Shown: positions 33,389-42,163, counted from the stretch's first letter. The stretch: DNA of 51,573 nucleotides from Apopatocola sp963618015 (GCA_963618015.1 CAVEQS010000018.1:1-51573), one strand, 5' to 3'. Notes: generated from the sequence alone by a model not told the origin. A program made the numbers and translations.

Positions 33389-33421
33389 TATGGGATATCA
33401 GAATCGTCGAAATATGGGATA
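33389..33421 (+). promoter_or_regulatory. Direct repeats TATGGGATA
   Basis: TATGGGATA occurs at 33389-33397 and 33413-33421, 24 bases apart start to start, immediately upstream of the candidate plus-strand promoter. The position suits an activator site. Confidence 0.5.
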
Positions 33422-33435
33422 CGGAGCATTACGCT

Positions 33436-33464
33436 TTGACTTTATGCCCTTCTTTGACGAAAAT
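33436..33464 (+). promoter_or_regulatory. Candidate promoter of the isomerase/PrpD/Mo-enzyme operon
   Basis: TTGACT (33436-33441) and GAAAAT (33459-33464) are 17 bases apart. The weak -10 box would fit an activator-dependent promoter. Confidence 0.45.
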
Positions 33465-33605
33465 AGGAGACGAAGAGAGCGGTATGTGCGGTGGAGATAT
33501 CCCCTGCACTATCCGAAAACGACCGGCGCGCGGCAAGCCGCTTACACCTTTATTTAATATGCGCTGCGAAAAGCGAACCGATGCGCCAGAAAGGAAACAA
33601 AGCTT

Positions 33606-34328
33606 ATGTATGGTTGGAGAGCAAAGATCGGCCTGATCACTCCCATGAGCGAGAATGCCGAGCACGCGTTTCACCTCTATGCGCCGGAAGGCGTATCCTT
33701 TGCATCCATGAAGATCAACTTCCCCGGCCCGACGCCCGAGGGACTGACCATTCTTACCGACCAGCTCGAAGAAACGGCCGCCAAATATAAGGGCATGCCG
33801 TATCAGCTCGTGGTGTTTGGCTGCACGTCCGGCAGCTGCATCAAGGGCGTCGGCTGGGATCAGGAGTGCATCAACCAGATCGAGCGAGCCTCCGGTATCC
33901 CCGGCCTCACGACGAGCACCGCCGTGCTGGAAGGCCTCCGTGCGCTGGGCACCAAAAAGGTGGCCGTCCTCACGCCCTATCCCGAGGCGACGAACGAGGC
34001 CGAGAAGAAATTCCTTGAGGACAACGGCTTTGAAGTGACGAACATCGTCGGCATGGACATGAGCCCGTTCAGCCGCGCCGACGGACTGAGCTTTGAGGAT
34101 GCGGACGAGGTGTTCCTGTATCGGAACGCCACTCGCATGGATCTGAAGGGTGCGGATACCTTTTTCCTGAGCTGCATGGGTCTGACCACAATGGAGATCA
34201 TCGATGATCTGGAAAAGAACATGGGCATCCCCGTGATCACCAGTCATCAGGCGACGCTCTGGAGTGCGTTGCGGCACTGCCGGATCGGCACGAAGATGCC
34301 GAAGCTCGGCAAGCTGTTCACCCTGTAA
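33606..34328 (+). CDS. Maleate isomerase / arylmalonate decarboxylase-like protein 1 (Asp/Glu racemase superfamily)
   Basis: A 240-residue cytosolic protein of the Asp/Glu racemase superfamily, maleate cis-trans isomerase/AMDase branch. Two candidate catalytic cysteines are placed as in maleate isomerases: Cys73 in VFGCTSGSC and Cys190 in FLSCMGL. PGPTPEGL and GLTTSTAVLEGL are conserved between the two copies here. Two cysteines argue for isomerase or racemase rather than decarboxylase activity, which usually needs only one. AAAGGA precedes the ATG. It is the first gene of the plus-strand operon and is followed by a paralog after 27 bases. Confidence 0.82.
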   Translation: MYGWRAKIGLITPMSENAEHAFHLYAPEGVSFASMKINFPGPTPEGLTILTDQLEETAAKYKGMPYQLVVFGCTSGSCIKGVGWDQECINQIERASGIPGLTTSTAVLEGLRALGTKKVAVLTPYPEATNEAEKKFLEDNGFEVTNIVGMDMSPFSRADGLSFEDADEVFLYRNATRMDLKGADTFFLSCMGLTTMEIIDDLEKNMGIPVITSHQATLWSALRHCRIGTKMPKLGKLFTL

Positions 34329-34355
34329 ACTTCACGAAAGGAAAGGGTTGATAAC

Positions 34356-35072
34356 ATGGAAAACTACTACGGTTGGAGAGCAAGGATCGGCGTGATCGCG
34401 CCGATCGACGACAAAGTCGAATATGCTTTCAACAAATACGCCCCGGAGGGCGTGTCCTTCGACAGCACCCGCCTCTGGTTCCCCGGCCCGACGCCGGAGG
34501 GACTGGTGTTTCTCTCGGATCAGCTCGAGGAAGCGGCGAAGATGTACCGCAAGAGCCCGCACGACGTCATTCTCTTCGGCTGCACGTCCGGCAGCTGCAT
34601 CAAGGGCTACGGCTTTGACAAGGAATGCATCGAGCGCATCGAGCGCGCGAGCGGCTGCCCCGGCCTTACGACGAGCACCGCGGTGCTTGAGGCGTTTGAA
34701 GCGCTCGGTCTCAAGAAGACCGTCGTTATGACGCCGTACCCGGAGGACACGAACCAGGCGGAGAAGAAGTTCCTCGAGGACAACGGCATCGAGGTAACGT
34801 CCATCACCGGCATCGGCTTCAATAAGGTCGGCGAGTTCGGCCACGCGAGCAAGCGGCACCTTTACCGCAACGCGATGAAGCTGGACACGACCGGCGCGGA
34901 GGTGTTCTTCCTCAGCTGCATGGGTCTCGGCACGATGGAGCTCATCCCGGCGCTTGAGGACGATCTCGGCATGCCGGTCATCACGAGCCATCAGGCGAGC
35001 CTCTGGGCGTGCCTGCGCCACTCCGGCGTAAACGACAAGCTTCCCAATCTCGGGAAACTCTTTACCATTTGA
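34356..35072 (+). CDS. Maleate isomerase / arylmalonate decarboxylase-like protein 2
   Basis: A 238-residue paralog of the preceding protein; by eye well over half of the positions are the same (YGWRA, YAPEGVSF, PGPTPEGL, GCTSGSCIKG, GLTTSTAVLE, AEKKFLEDNG, SCMGL, GKLFT). The two cysteines are Cys76 and Cys188. The main differences lie in residues 35-45 and 150-170, regions that border the pocket in this fold, which suggests a different substrate or stereochemistry, or a heteromeric partner. It is 42 bases ahead of the first MmgE/PrpD gene. Confidence 0.82.
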   Translation: MENYYGWRARIGVIAPIDDKVEYAFNKYAPEGVSFDSTRLWFPGPTPEGLVFLSDQLEEAAKMYRKSPHDVILFGCTSGSCIKGYGFDKECIERIERASGCPGLTTSTAVLEAFEALGLKKTVVMTPYPEDTNQAEKKFLEDNGIEVTSITGIGFNKVGEFGHASKRHLYRNAMKLDTTGAEVFFLSCMGLGTMELIPALEDDLGMPVITSHQASLWACLRHSGVNDKLPNLGKLFTI

Positions 35073-35114
35073 AAATCGCCATGCGGCGACTGAAAACTGC
35101 AAGGAGGAAATATA

Positions 35115-36494
35115 ATGGGATTCAATTATCACGGAATTACCACCGATAACACCAAGCAGATCGTCCATTTCGTTAAGGAACTGAAATATGAGGACATCCC
35201 GCCCGTGGTTATCGAGCGTGCCAAGATGATGGTTCTGCACACCGTCGGTGTCTGCCTTTGCAGCTCCGAACTGCAGGAGATCAAGGACGCCATCGAGATC
35301 GCCAAGGAAATGTCCCCCGGCGGCGAAGAGATCGCCACCATCTGGGCAGACGGCAAAAAGGTCAGCTGGGAAGCGGCCACGTTTGTCGCCGGCACGATGG
35401 GCGACATGCTCGACTGGGAAGACTGCTCCGTGACCGGCCACCCCTCGGCCGGCATCATCACCACCGCCGTTGTGGCGGGCGAGGTGCTCAAGAAGAGCGG
35501 CAAGGATGTGCTCACCGCCATCGTCGCCGGCTATGAGGTCTACCAGCGCATCGCGCTCGCCGGCCGCACCAACATCGTCAGCTACAACATCTTCGGCAAC
35601 CTCACGGTGCTCATGAAGCTCCTTGACCTGTCCGAGGAAAAGATGAACCGCGCCTTCGGCATCGGCACCGCCTGCTCCATCATCTCCTGCAACATCCACG
35701 AGGCGACCATGTCTGACTCGCTCAACTACCTCTACGGCTTCAAGAACGAGTCCACCGTCACCATGATCAAGACCGCCATGCTCGGCATCGAGAACATGGA
35801 AGACGCCTTTGACGACGGCACCGCTTACTTCAACCACACCGTCGAGCCTGACATCACCTGGCTCACGAAGGATCTCGGCACCGAGTGGTTCCTCATGAGC
35901 ATGATCCTCGTCAAGCACAGCCCGGCGAACGTGTTCGTGCAGACCTATGCCGAGCTCGCCCGCAATCTCATCAATAAGTACAAGTTCAACCCCGACGACG
36001 TCGAGGAAATCATCATCCGTCCGTCCGTGGCCTTCCGTCACTGGTACTCCGATTGGGGCTACAAGTCCGTCACCCAGGCGCAGTTCTCTATCCCGTACTG
36101 CACCGCGTGCGCCATGTATCACCCCGAGCCGGGCGCGATCTGGTATCAGCCCGAAACGATGGTCGATCCGAAGATCGTTGCGCTGATGAACAAGGTCAAG
36201 GCCGACGGCTTCGTGAAGATGGGCGGCAACAAGTTCATCAAGGACCTCATCGAGGGCAAGCACCCCGAGAAGTTCATGACCGTGCGCCTGAAGGACGGCA
36301 CCGAGTACACCGAGAGCCTCTTCACGCATCCCGGCCACCCGAGCTACATGCTCACCCGTGACGAGTTCAAGGATGACTTCCGTATGCTCACACGCTATGT
36401 CCTGACTCCGAAGAAGATCGAAGGCGCCATTGAGACCATCTGCCATCTCGACGAGTATGACGATGTGTCCGGTCTGCCGCAGTATTTCTATTGA
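35115..36494 (+). CDS. MmgE/PrpD family protein 1
   Basis: A 459-residue member of the MmgE/PrpD family, which includes 2-methylcitrate dehydratase, cis-aconitate decarboxylase and iminodisuccinate epimerase. The helical N-terminal domain carries the family block MLDWEDCSVTGHPSAG (Asp100, Asp103, His109), and AGYEVYQRIA follows. The usual second-half Lys-Tyr-Pro-x-Cys block is changed to ILVKHSPANVFVQT, so a standard methylcitrate dehydratase reaction is doubtful. AAGGAGG precedes the ATG. No prpB or prpC is near, which also argues against propionate metabolism. Confidence 0.88.
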   Translation: MGFNYHGITTDNTKQIVHFVKELKYEDIPPVVIERAKMMVLHTVGVCLCSSELQEIKDAIEIAKEMSPGGEEIATIWADGKKVSWEAATFVAGTMGDMLDWEDCSVTGHPSAGIITTAVVAGEVLKKSGKDVLTAIVAGYEVYQRIALAGRTNIVSYNIFGNLTVLMKLLDLSEEKMNRAFGIGTACSIISCNIHEATMSDSLNYLYGFKNESTVTMIKTAMLGIENMEDAFDDGTAYFNHTVEPDITWLTKDLGTEWFLMSMILVKHSPANVFVQTYAELARNLINKYKFNPDDVEEIIIRPSVAFRHWYSDWGYKSVTQAQFSIPYCTACAMYHPEPGAIWYQPETMVDPKIVALMNKVKADGFVKMGGNKFIKDLIEGKHPEKFMTVRLKDGTEYTESLFTHPGHPSYMLTRDEFKDDFRMLTRYVLTPKKIEGAIETICHLDEYDDVSGLPQYFY

Positions 36495-36550
36495 TCTCGC
36501 GTGCATAGGCACAAGAGTTCAGAATGACATCATGAAGTAGGAGGTACAAA

Positions 36551-38023
36551 ATGCGATACAATCGTTTCCATAAGGATAATAATTTCCTCACTCCGACTAC
36601 CTACACGCAGGAACTGAGCGAGTATACGGTCAATCTGAAGTATGAGGATATCCCCGCCGAAGTTATCGAGCGTGCCAAGATGATCATGCTCCAGACCATC
36701 GGCGTCACGCTGGCTGCGCGCAACACCCCCATCAGCGAGAAGGTGCGCGAAATGTCCCGCGAGGCCAACGGCGGTCTCGGCGGCCCGACGACCGTTTGGG
36801 GCACGGGCGAGAAGCTTGCTCCCGTGAACGCCGCGCTCGCACTCGGCACCATGTCCGACTCCCTCGACTGGGAAGACTGCTCCTGGACGGGCCACCCCTC
36901 CGCGGGCATCATCCCCTGCGCGTGGCTGGCTTCCGAAGAGAAGCACAAGAGCGGCAAGGACCTGCTCACCGCCATCGTCGCCGGCTATGAAGTCTATCAG
37001 CGCATCGCGATGGCCGTGCAGCCGTCCGATCTTCGCTGGAAGACGAAGGGCTGGGGTCTGACGAGCTGGCAGATCTTCGGCTGCATCATCCCCATCGCGA
37101 AGCTCTACGGCTTCGATGCGCGCAAGGTCAACCAGGCCATCGGCGTCGGCTGCGAGAGCAGCACGCTGCCCACGGCGTACCACGCTACCACCATGTCCGA
37201 CTTCTACCACTACGAGCACGGCTACCGCGCCCGTGACGGCTTCATGATCGCGAAGGCCGTGGAGAAGGGCATCCACAACCAGCTCGACGCGCTCGACGAG
37301 CCCCGCTGCTACACCGGCGTCATCTGCGGTGACGACGCGAACAACGGCAGCGGCGAGACGAGAGTCGTCTCCGGCGAGGCCGATATTTCCTGGCTCACCA
37401 AGGATCTCGGCACGCGCTATCTCACGATGGAGACCCTGATGAAGCACTGGCCCGCCAACATGTGGGTGCAGACCACCGCGGAGATCGTTGCCGATCTGCG
37501 CAAGGAACACGGCTTCGGGCCCGAGGACGTGGAAGAGATCATCGTTGATCCTCCGGTCGCCGAGCGTATGTGGGCGCCTGCCGAGGGCTTCACCTCTGTG
37601 ACCCACGCTCAGTTCTCCATTCCGTTCGTCGTGGCCGCCATGCTTTACGATCCCAATCCGGGCGCGCAGTGGTTCACGAAGGAAAACATGGTCAACCCCA
37701 AGGTGCTCGCTCTGGCGCAGCGCATCCACGGCGGCGAGTCTCCCACGGATTCCCCGCTGACCGGCTTCAAGCAGTTCCGCACCGGCTCCTACCCGATGAA
37801 GACCGTGACGATCAAGCTGAAGAACGGGGAAGTGTTCCAGAAGTCCATGGACGCGCATCCGGGTCATCCGAAGAACATGATGACGCGCGAGCAGTTTGTG
37901 GAGCGCTTCCGCGTGCAGGCCGCGCCGGTCCTGCAGGGCGAAAAGCTGGAGAAGGCGATCGAAGTTCTCTGCAACATTGAAAACTGCGAGGACATCGCCG
38001 AGCTCAGCAGCCTGCTTTCCTAA
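36551..38023 (+). CDS. MmgE/PrpD family protein 2
   Basis: A 490-residue paralog of the previous gene product, sharing the opening NLKYEDIP..VIERAKM, the core SLDWEDCSWTGHPSAG, AGYEVYQRIA and SWLTKDLGT. Insertions of 10-20 residues occur around residue 155 (GWGLTSWQIFG) and 250-275. It again has METLMKHWPANMWVQT in place of the usual Lys-Tyr-Pro block, so both copies share the same active-site departure. A strong AGGAGG precedes the ATG. Two diverged copies side by side suggest paired reactions or a hetero-oligomer. Confidence 0.88.
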   Translation: MRYNRFHKDNNFLTPTTYTQELSEYTVNLKYEDIPAEVIERAKMIMLQTIGVTLAARNTPISEKVREMSREANGGLGGPTTVWGTGEKLAPVNAALALGTMSDSLDWEDCSWTGHPSAGIIPCAWLASEEKHKSGKDLLTAIVAGYEVYQRIAMAVQPSDLRWKTKGWGLTSWQIFGCIIPIAKLYGFDARKVNQAIGVGCESSTLPTAYHATTMSDFYHYEHGYRARDGFMIAKAVEKGIHNQLDALDEPRCYTGVICGDDANNGSGETRVVSGEADISWLTKDLGTRYLTMETLMKHWPANMWVQTTAEIVADLRKEHGFGPEDVEEIIVDPPVAERMWAPAEGFTSVTHAQFSIPFVVAAMLYDPNPGAQWFTKENMVNPKVLALAQRIHGGESPTDSPLTGFKQFRTGSYPMKTVTIKLKNGEVFQKSMDAHPGHPKNMMTREQFVERFRVQAAPVLQGEKLEKAIEVLCNIENCEDIAELSSLLS

Positions 38024-38036
38024 CGCAAAATACGGC

Positions 38037-38070
38037 AGCCAGGGATACAGCATTTGCTTTATCCCTGGCT
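38037..38070 (+). other. Intra-operon hairpin
   Basis: AGCCAGGGATA and TATCCCTGGCT pair around a 12-base loop; the following TTTCGG is only slightly T-rich. It may reduce transcription into the redox genes or stabilise the upstream message. Confidence 0.5.
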
Positions 38071-38142
38071 TTCGGTACGACCCGGGTGGGCAGCAGCTGA
38101 CAAAGCCCGTCCGGCGTTAACAACGGGAGGATATAGGATTAT

Positions 38143-39420
38143 ATGAAGAAGATCGCTATCATCGGCTTCGGCGGCGCTGGGTACAGCGCGGCAAAGGAAG
38201 CCCGGCAGCGGGATGCAGAGGCGGAGATCCATGTGTATTCAGACACGGATTTCGGCCCGTACAACCCGATGCTGACAACGTATTACGTCAAGGGAACGAT
38301 CCCGTATGACGCCCTGTTCCCGTTCGGCTCTCTGGAAGAAGTACAAAAAGAGCTGAACCTGATCGTACATCCGCACACGCCGGTCACGGGGCTTGACCCC
38401 GCGGCGAAAACGGTGCATCTGTCGGACGGGAGCGAGGCACAGTACGACGCCATTCTCATCAGCACCGGCGCGTCGGCGGTAAAGCCGCAGCTCGAGGGGG
38501 TAGAGCTGCCGGGCGTATTCACCATGCGCACCGTAGACGATGCCGTGCAGCTCAAGGAAGCACTCGCAAGCGGAAAAGTGCAGGCAGGTCTTGTATTTGG
38601 CGCGTCGTGGAGCGGCATCAAGGTCGTGGAGGATTTCGTGGAGGCGGGCGTAGACTGCACTCTTATGAACCGCAGCCGTCAGGCATTCTCCAAAGCACTC
38701 TTCCCGCAGACGGCGGAGCGCGTGCAAGCCGATCTCGAAAAGAAAGGCGTGCATCTTGCGTTCGGCCGGACGCTCGACCATATCGAGCGCTCGGAGGACG
38801 GGCGGCTCGTCGCTGTGGCGAACACCGGCGAGCGGTATACGGCCGATCTCATCGCCGTCACGAGCGGCGTGCGGCCGAATCTCGCGTTCCTGAAGGGAAC
38901 GGACATTGCCGTCGGCAAGGGCGTGACCGTCAACGAGCACATGGAGTCGAATTACCCCGGCATCTATGCCGCGGGCGACTGCTGCGATGCCTTTGAAACG
39001 CAAAGCCGCACCGTGAAGAATCTGGCGCTCTGGCTCAACTCCATGCAGCAGGGGCGCGTGGCGGGCAACTGCATGACCGGCGGCGACGCGCGCTTCGGCG
39101 CGAACGTGGCGCTGAGTCTCGCGCATTACCTGCACTACGATTTCTTCAGCATCGGCGACGTGAGCATCTGTAAGGATACGGATGAGCTCTATGAGTATGA
39201 GGATGAGCACCTGTATATCCGCGGCGTCCGGGATGCGGACGCGATCAAGTGCCTGAATGTGATCGGCTCGGCCGAGAGCAACGGCATACTGAAAAGCGCG
39301 TTTATAAAGGCGATAGAGAATAAGGACGCGGGTCTGGATCTGAAGTCGGTCTGCTATCTCAAGTGGAAGGGCTTCCCGGACAGCTTCATTGATTTCTTAG
39401 GAGGGCTGAACCTTGACTGA
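38143..39420 (+). CDS. FAD-dependent NAD(P) oxidoreductase
   Basis: A 425-residue flavoprotein of the pyridine-nucleotide disulfide/ferredoxin-reductase type. The FAD loop is GFGGAGYSAA (residues 8-17), the second FAD block is GIYAAGDCCDAF, and the NAD(P) loop is GASWSGIKVVE (about residue 153). The closest general class is NADH-dependent rubredoxin/ferredoxin or nitrite-reductase-type reductases; there is no redox CxxC pair. It overlaps the next gene by eight bases, so it is probably made with the Mo enzyme and supplies its electrons or receives them. The C-terminal segment (about 330-425) is not recognised. Confidence 0.85.
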   Translation: MKKIAIIGFGGAGYSAAKEARQRDAEAEIHVYSDTDFGPYNPMLTTYYVKGTIPYDALFPFGSLEEVQKELNLIVHPHTPVTGLDPAAKTVHLSDGSEAQYDAILISTGASAVKPQLEGVELPGVFTMRTVDDAVQLKEALASGKVQAGLVFGASWSGIKVVEDFVEAGVDCTLMNRSRQAFSKALFPQTAERVQADLEKKGVHLAFGRTLDHIERSEDGRLVAVANTGERYTADLIAVTSGVRPNLAFLKGTDIAVGKGVTVNEHMESNYPGIYAAGDCCDAFETQSRTVKNLALWLNSMQQGRVAGNCMTGGDARFGANVALSLAHYLHYDFFSIGDVSICKDTDELYEYEDEHLYIRGVRDADAIKCLNVIGSAESNGILKSAFIKAIENKDAGLDLKSVCYLKWKGFPDSFIDFLGGLNLD

Positions 39421-41563
39421 ACTGGAAAAGAAAATAAAAGCCAAGATCCCGGGCGAGGATACCGGCATTGAAATAAAGCGCTCTCTGTGCGCGATCTGCA
39501 GCCCCGGCCTGCACTGCGGCGTGGACTGCTATGTAAAGGACGGAAAGATCATCCGCATCGAAGGCACGCCGGAGCATCCGTTCAACCACGGCAAGCTCTG
39601 CACGAAGGGCTCGGCGCTGCGAAACTACGTATACCGTGCCGACCGTCTCAAGACGCCGCTCAAGCGCGTCGGCGAGCGCGGCGAAGGCAAGTTTGAGCCC
39701 ATCAGCTGGGATGAAGCGTTCGACATGATCGCGGAGAACCTGCTGAAGATCCGCGAAAAGTACGGCGCGAGCTCCGTCATGTTCTTCAGCGGGTACTGCA
39801 AGTGGTACCGCCCGATCCTGCACCGCATGGCGCACGTGTTCGGCAGCGTGAACTTCGCCACCGATGACAGCACCTGCATGACCGCTATGATGCTCGGCAA
39901 TAAAACGACCGCCGGCACCGGCGGCGGAGGAGATATGGCGCATGCCAGCACGTTCCTGGGCTGGAACTATGATGGTTATTACTCCAACCACCTGTCCGTC
40001 GGCGGCGTGCAGGCTCTTAAAAAACGCGGCGGCAAGGTCATCATCATTGATATCCGCGATACGCCTGCCTCGAAGAACCTTGCAGACATTTTCCTCAAAA
40101 TCAACCCTGGCACGGACGGCGCTCTCGCGCTCGGCATGGGCAAGCTCATCATCGATAACGGCTGGATGGATAAGGAGTACGTCGAGAAGTACACATTCGG
40201 CTTTGATAAATACAAAGAGCTCGTCGACCAGTATCCGCTCGAGAAAGTCGCGGAGATCACCGGCCTTGACCCGGATCACATTTTCGAGGCCACGAAGCTT
40301 TATGCCACGAACGGCCCGGCGTGCGCGAACTATTCCTCGTCCGCGCTCGTGCACCACATCAACGGCTTCAACACCCACCGCGCCATCGTGTGCCTGTCGG
40401 CGCTGACCGGCAACTTTGACCGCGTCGGCGGCAACATACCGAACCCGGCTTCGTACATCCACAAGCCCGCGGGCTTCCCGACGCGCGAGCACCAGTTCCG
40501 CTCGGAGCGCTACCCGAAGGACGCTCCCGAACAGATCGGCGCGGAGAAATTCCCGCTGTGGAACGCACTCTACGACGAGTTCCAGGCCGTCGATCTCATC
40601 CGCCAGCTCGAAGAGGGCACGCCGTACCCGCTCAAGGGCATGGTCGCTTTCGGCCTGAACGCCAAGATGCTGCCGCAGTCGGAGCGTCTGCTCAAGGCCA
40701 TGGCGGACAATCTGGATTTCTATGTCGACACGGATATGTTCATGACGTGGTCGGCCAAGTATGCCGATTTTGTCCTGCCCGCGTGCTCGTCGCTCGAGCG
40801 CGGGGAGATGAAGGCGTATCAGGGCGGCTTCCTCACGTTCACGCAGCCGGTCATTGAGCCGCTGTATGATTCCAAGTCCGACACCGACATCATGTACGGC
40901 ATGATCAAGGCTCTCAAGCTCGACGATGAGCTGCTGCAGCAGGGCTACGAGGCCTGCTGCGACTGGATCATCGACGGCTGCGGCCTCACGGTAGCGGATC
41001 TCAAGAAGAGCTCTCTGCCCGTGAAGGTACCCACGGCCAAGTGGCCGGCGCAGGCGGGCAAGGTGCTTGCCAACGGCTTCAAGACGCCGTCCGGCAAGTT
41101 TGAGTTCTACTCGAACGCCATTGCGGAGATCGTTCCGGAGCTCGACCCGCTGCCGAGCTACACCGATCCGCTCTCCGATGAGAACGACCCGGAGACGAAA
41201 GCCAAATACCCGTTCTATCTCTGCACCGGCGCGCGCCGCCCGCATGCGCTCCACTCCCGCACGCATGAGGTGCCCTGGCTGCGCTCGCTGCAGCCCGACC
41301 CGACCGTGGAGGTGCACAACGAGGATGCCAAGCGTCTCGGTCTTAAGAACGGTGACTGGGTCGCTATGTCCAGCCCGCACGGCGAGATCCGCATGCGCGT
41401 CAAGGTGAGCGCCCTTGCGAAGCCCGGTGTGCTGCTGGCCATCCATGGCTATACCGAGGCGAACGTCAACGAGCTCGTCGGCGAGAACCATGTTGACCCG
41501 TACTCCGGCTTCCCCGGGTTCAAGGGTCTGCGCTGCAACATCCGCAAAGTGGAGGGCAAGTGA
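39413..41563 (+). CDS. Cytosolic molybdopterin (bis-MGD) oxidoreductase, DMSO reductase superfamily
   Basis: A 716-residue Mo- or W-dependent enzyme. The start is TTG at 39413, eight bases before the stop of the FAD enzyme gene, with TAGGAGGG at 39397-39404 as ribosome site. An N-terminal [4Fe-4S] site is formed by Cys26, Cys29, Cys35 (or Cys39) and Cys63 (GKLCTKGSALRNY). The likely metal ligand is Cys155 in DDSTCMTAM. The C-terminal MGD-binding domain has VEVHNEDAKRLGLKNGDWV and HGYTEANVNE. There is no twin-arginine signal, so it stays in the cytosol. Size and overall plan resemble acetylene hydratase and gut catechol-dehydroxylase-type enzymes more than respiratory reductases; the reaction is unknown. 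Confidence 0.88.
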   Translation: MTELEKKIKAKIPGEDTGIEIKRSLCAICSPGLHCGVDCYVKDGKIIRIEGTPEHPFNHGKLCTKGSALRNYVYRADRLKTPLKRVGERGEGKFEPISWDEAFDMIAENLLKIREKYGASSVMFFSGYCKWYRPILHRMAHVFGSVNFATDDSTCMTAMMLGNKTTAGTGGGGDMAHASTFLGWNYDGYYSNHLSVGGVQALKKRGGKVIIIDIRDTPASKNLADIFLKINPGTDGALALGMGKLIIDNGWMDKEYVEKYTFGFDKYKELVDQYPLEKVAEITGLDPDHIFEATKLYATNGPACANYSSSALVHHINGFNTHRAIVCLSALTGNFDRVGGNIPNPASYIHKPAGFPTREHQFRSERYPKDAPEQIGAEKFPLWNALYDEFQAVDLIRQLEEGTPYPLKGMVAFGLNAKMLPQSERLLKAMADNLDFYVDTDMFMTWSAKYADFVLPACSSLERGEMKAYQGGFLTFTQPVIEPLYDSKSDTDIMYGMIKALKLDDELLQQGYEACCDWIIDGCGLTVADLKKSSLPVKVPTAKWPAQAGKVLANGFKTPSGKFEFYSNAIAEIVPELDPLPSYTDPLSDENDPETKAKYPFYLCTGARRPHALHSRTHEVPWLRSLQPDPTVEVHNEDAKRLGLKNGDWVAMSSPHGEIRMRVKVSALAKPGVLLAIHGYTEANVNELVGENHVDPYSGFPGFKGLRCNIRKVEGK

Positions 41564-41564
41564 T

Positions 41565-42092
41565 ATGAAACACATTTTTGTATTTGACGAGAACAAGTGC
41601 TCCGCCTGCTCGGCCTGCATGATGGGCTGCCTCGACCAGAACGACACGGACATCGAAGCCGGGGATCTTTGCTTCCGCCAGACGTTCGACACGGAAGTTC
41701 CTCTTGCGGACGGCAGCACGTACTTTGCGTATCTCTCCACGGCGTGCATGCACTGCGTGGATGCGCCCTGCATCCCGGCATGCCCGGTGGGCTGCATCAG
41801 CAAGGACCCGGAGACGGGCTTCACCGTGTACGACAACACCAACTGCATCGGCTGCAAGAGCTGCGCGATGGCGTGCCCGTTCGGCGCGCCGCGTTACCGC
41901 AAGTCGGATGGCAAAATGGAAAAGTGCGACGGGTGCAACGAGCGCGTGAAGGCCGGGCTGAAGCCCGCATGTGTACGTGCGTGCTCCTTCGGAGCGCTTG
42001 ACTGCGTGACCGAGGAGGAGTATATTGCCAGCGGCAGCGATAAAGCCTGCAACGTGCTGATCGATAAGCTCAATCTCCGCAAAAAGCGCTGA
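41565..42092 (+). CDS. Four-cluster [4Fe-4S] ferredoxin-like subunit
   Basis: A 175-residue electron-transfer subunit of the DmsB/HycB type. Sixteen cysteines form four cluster sites: Cys12/15/18/22, Cys61/64/69/73, Cys94/97/100/104 and Cys121/124/136/140. ATG at 41565 follows the stop of the Mo enzyme by one base; no signal peptide or membrane anchor is present. It should pass electrons between the Mo subunit and the FAD enzyme. A membrane C subunit is absent, so the complex appears soluble. Confidence 0.93.
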   Translation: MKHIFVFDENKCSACSACMMGCLDQNDTDIEAGDLCFRQTFDTEVPLADGSTYFAYLSTACMHCVDAPCIPACPVGCISKDPETGFTVYDNTNCIGCKSCAMACPFGAPRYRKSDGKMEKCDGCNERVKAGLKPACVRACSFGALDCVTEEEYIASGSDKACNVLIDKLNLRKKR

Positions 42093-42135
42093 ATCATAAA
42101 ATAGATAGCTATCCTCTCTCTTTCCTTTTTCCCCC

Positions 42136-42163
42136 GTGCTCTCTCCCCACGGGGAGAGAGCAC
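42136..42163 (+). other. Intra-operon hairpin
   Basis: GTGCTCTCTCCCC and GGGGAGAGAGCAC are perfectly complementary over 13 bp with two bases between. No T-run follows, so an mRNA-processing or stabilising role is more likely than termination. Confidence 0.5.

Larger units (their letters stand above)
33150..33605. promoter_or_regulatory. 456-base divergent regulatory region
   Basis: No convincing gene lies here. It separates the permease operon (minus) from the enzyme operon (plus) and holds promoters for both plus repeated motifs listed separately. GGGATATC at 33392-33399 also recurs inverted (GATATCCC) at 33495-33502. This is where one or both LysR proteins would be expected to bind. Confidence 0.7.

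Noticed and set aside
34332..36512. A 726-codon minus-strand frame opposite the isomerase and PrpD genes
   Set aside because: It is antisense to strongly supported genes and His/Asp/Gly-rich without domains.
35115..38023. Methylcitrate (propionate) pathway
   Set aside because: The PrpD-like proteins have an altered second active-site block and there is no citrate synthase- or isocitrate lyase-like gene.
39386..41857. An 823-codon minus-strand frame opposite the Mo enzyme
   Set aside because: The plus-strand Mo enzyme shows all family motifs; the opposite frame has none.
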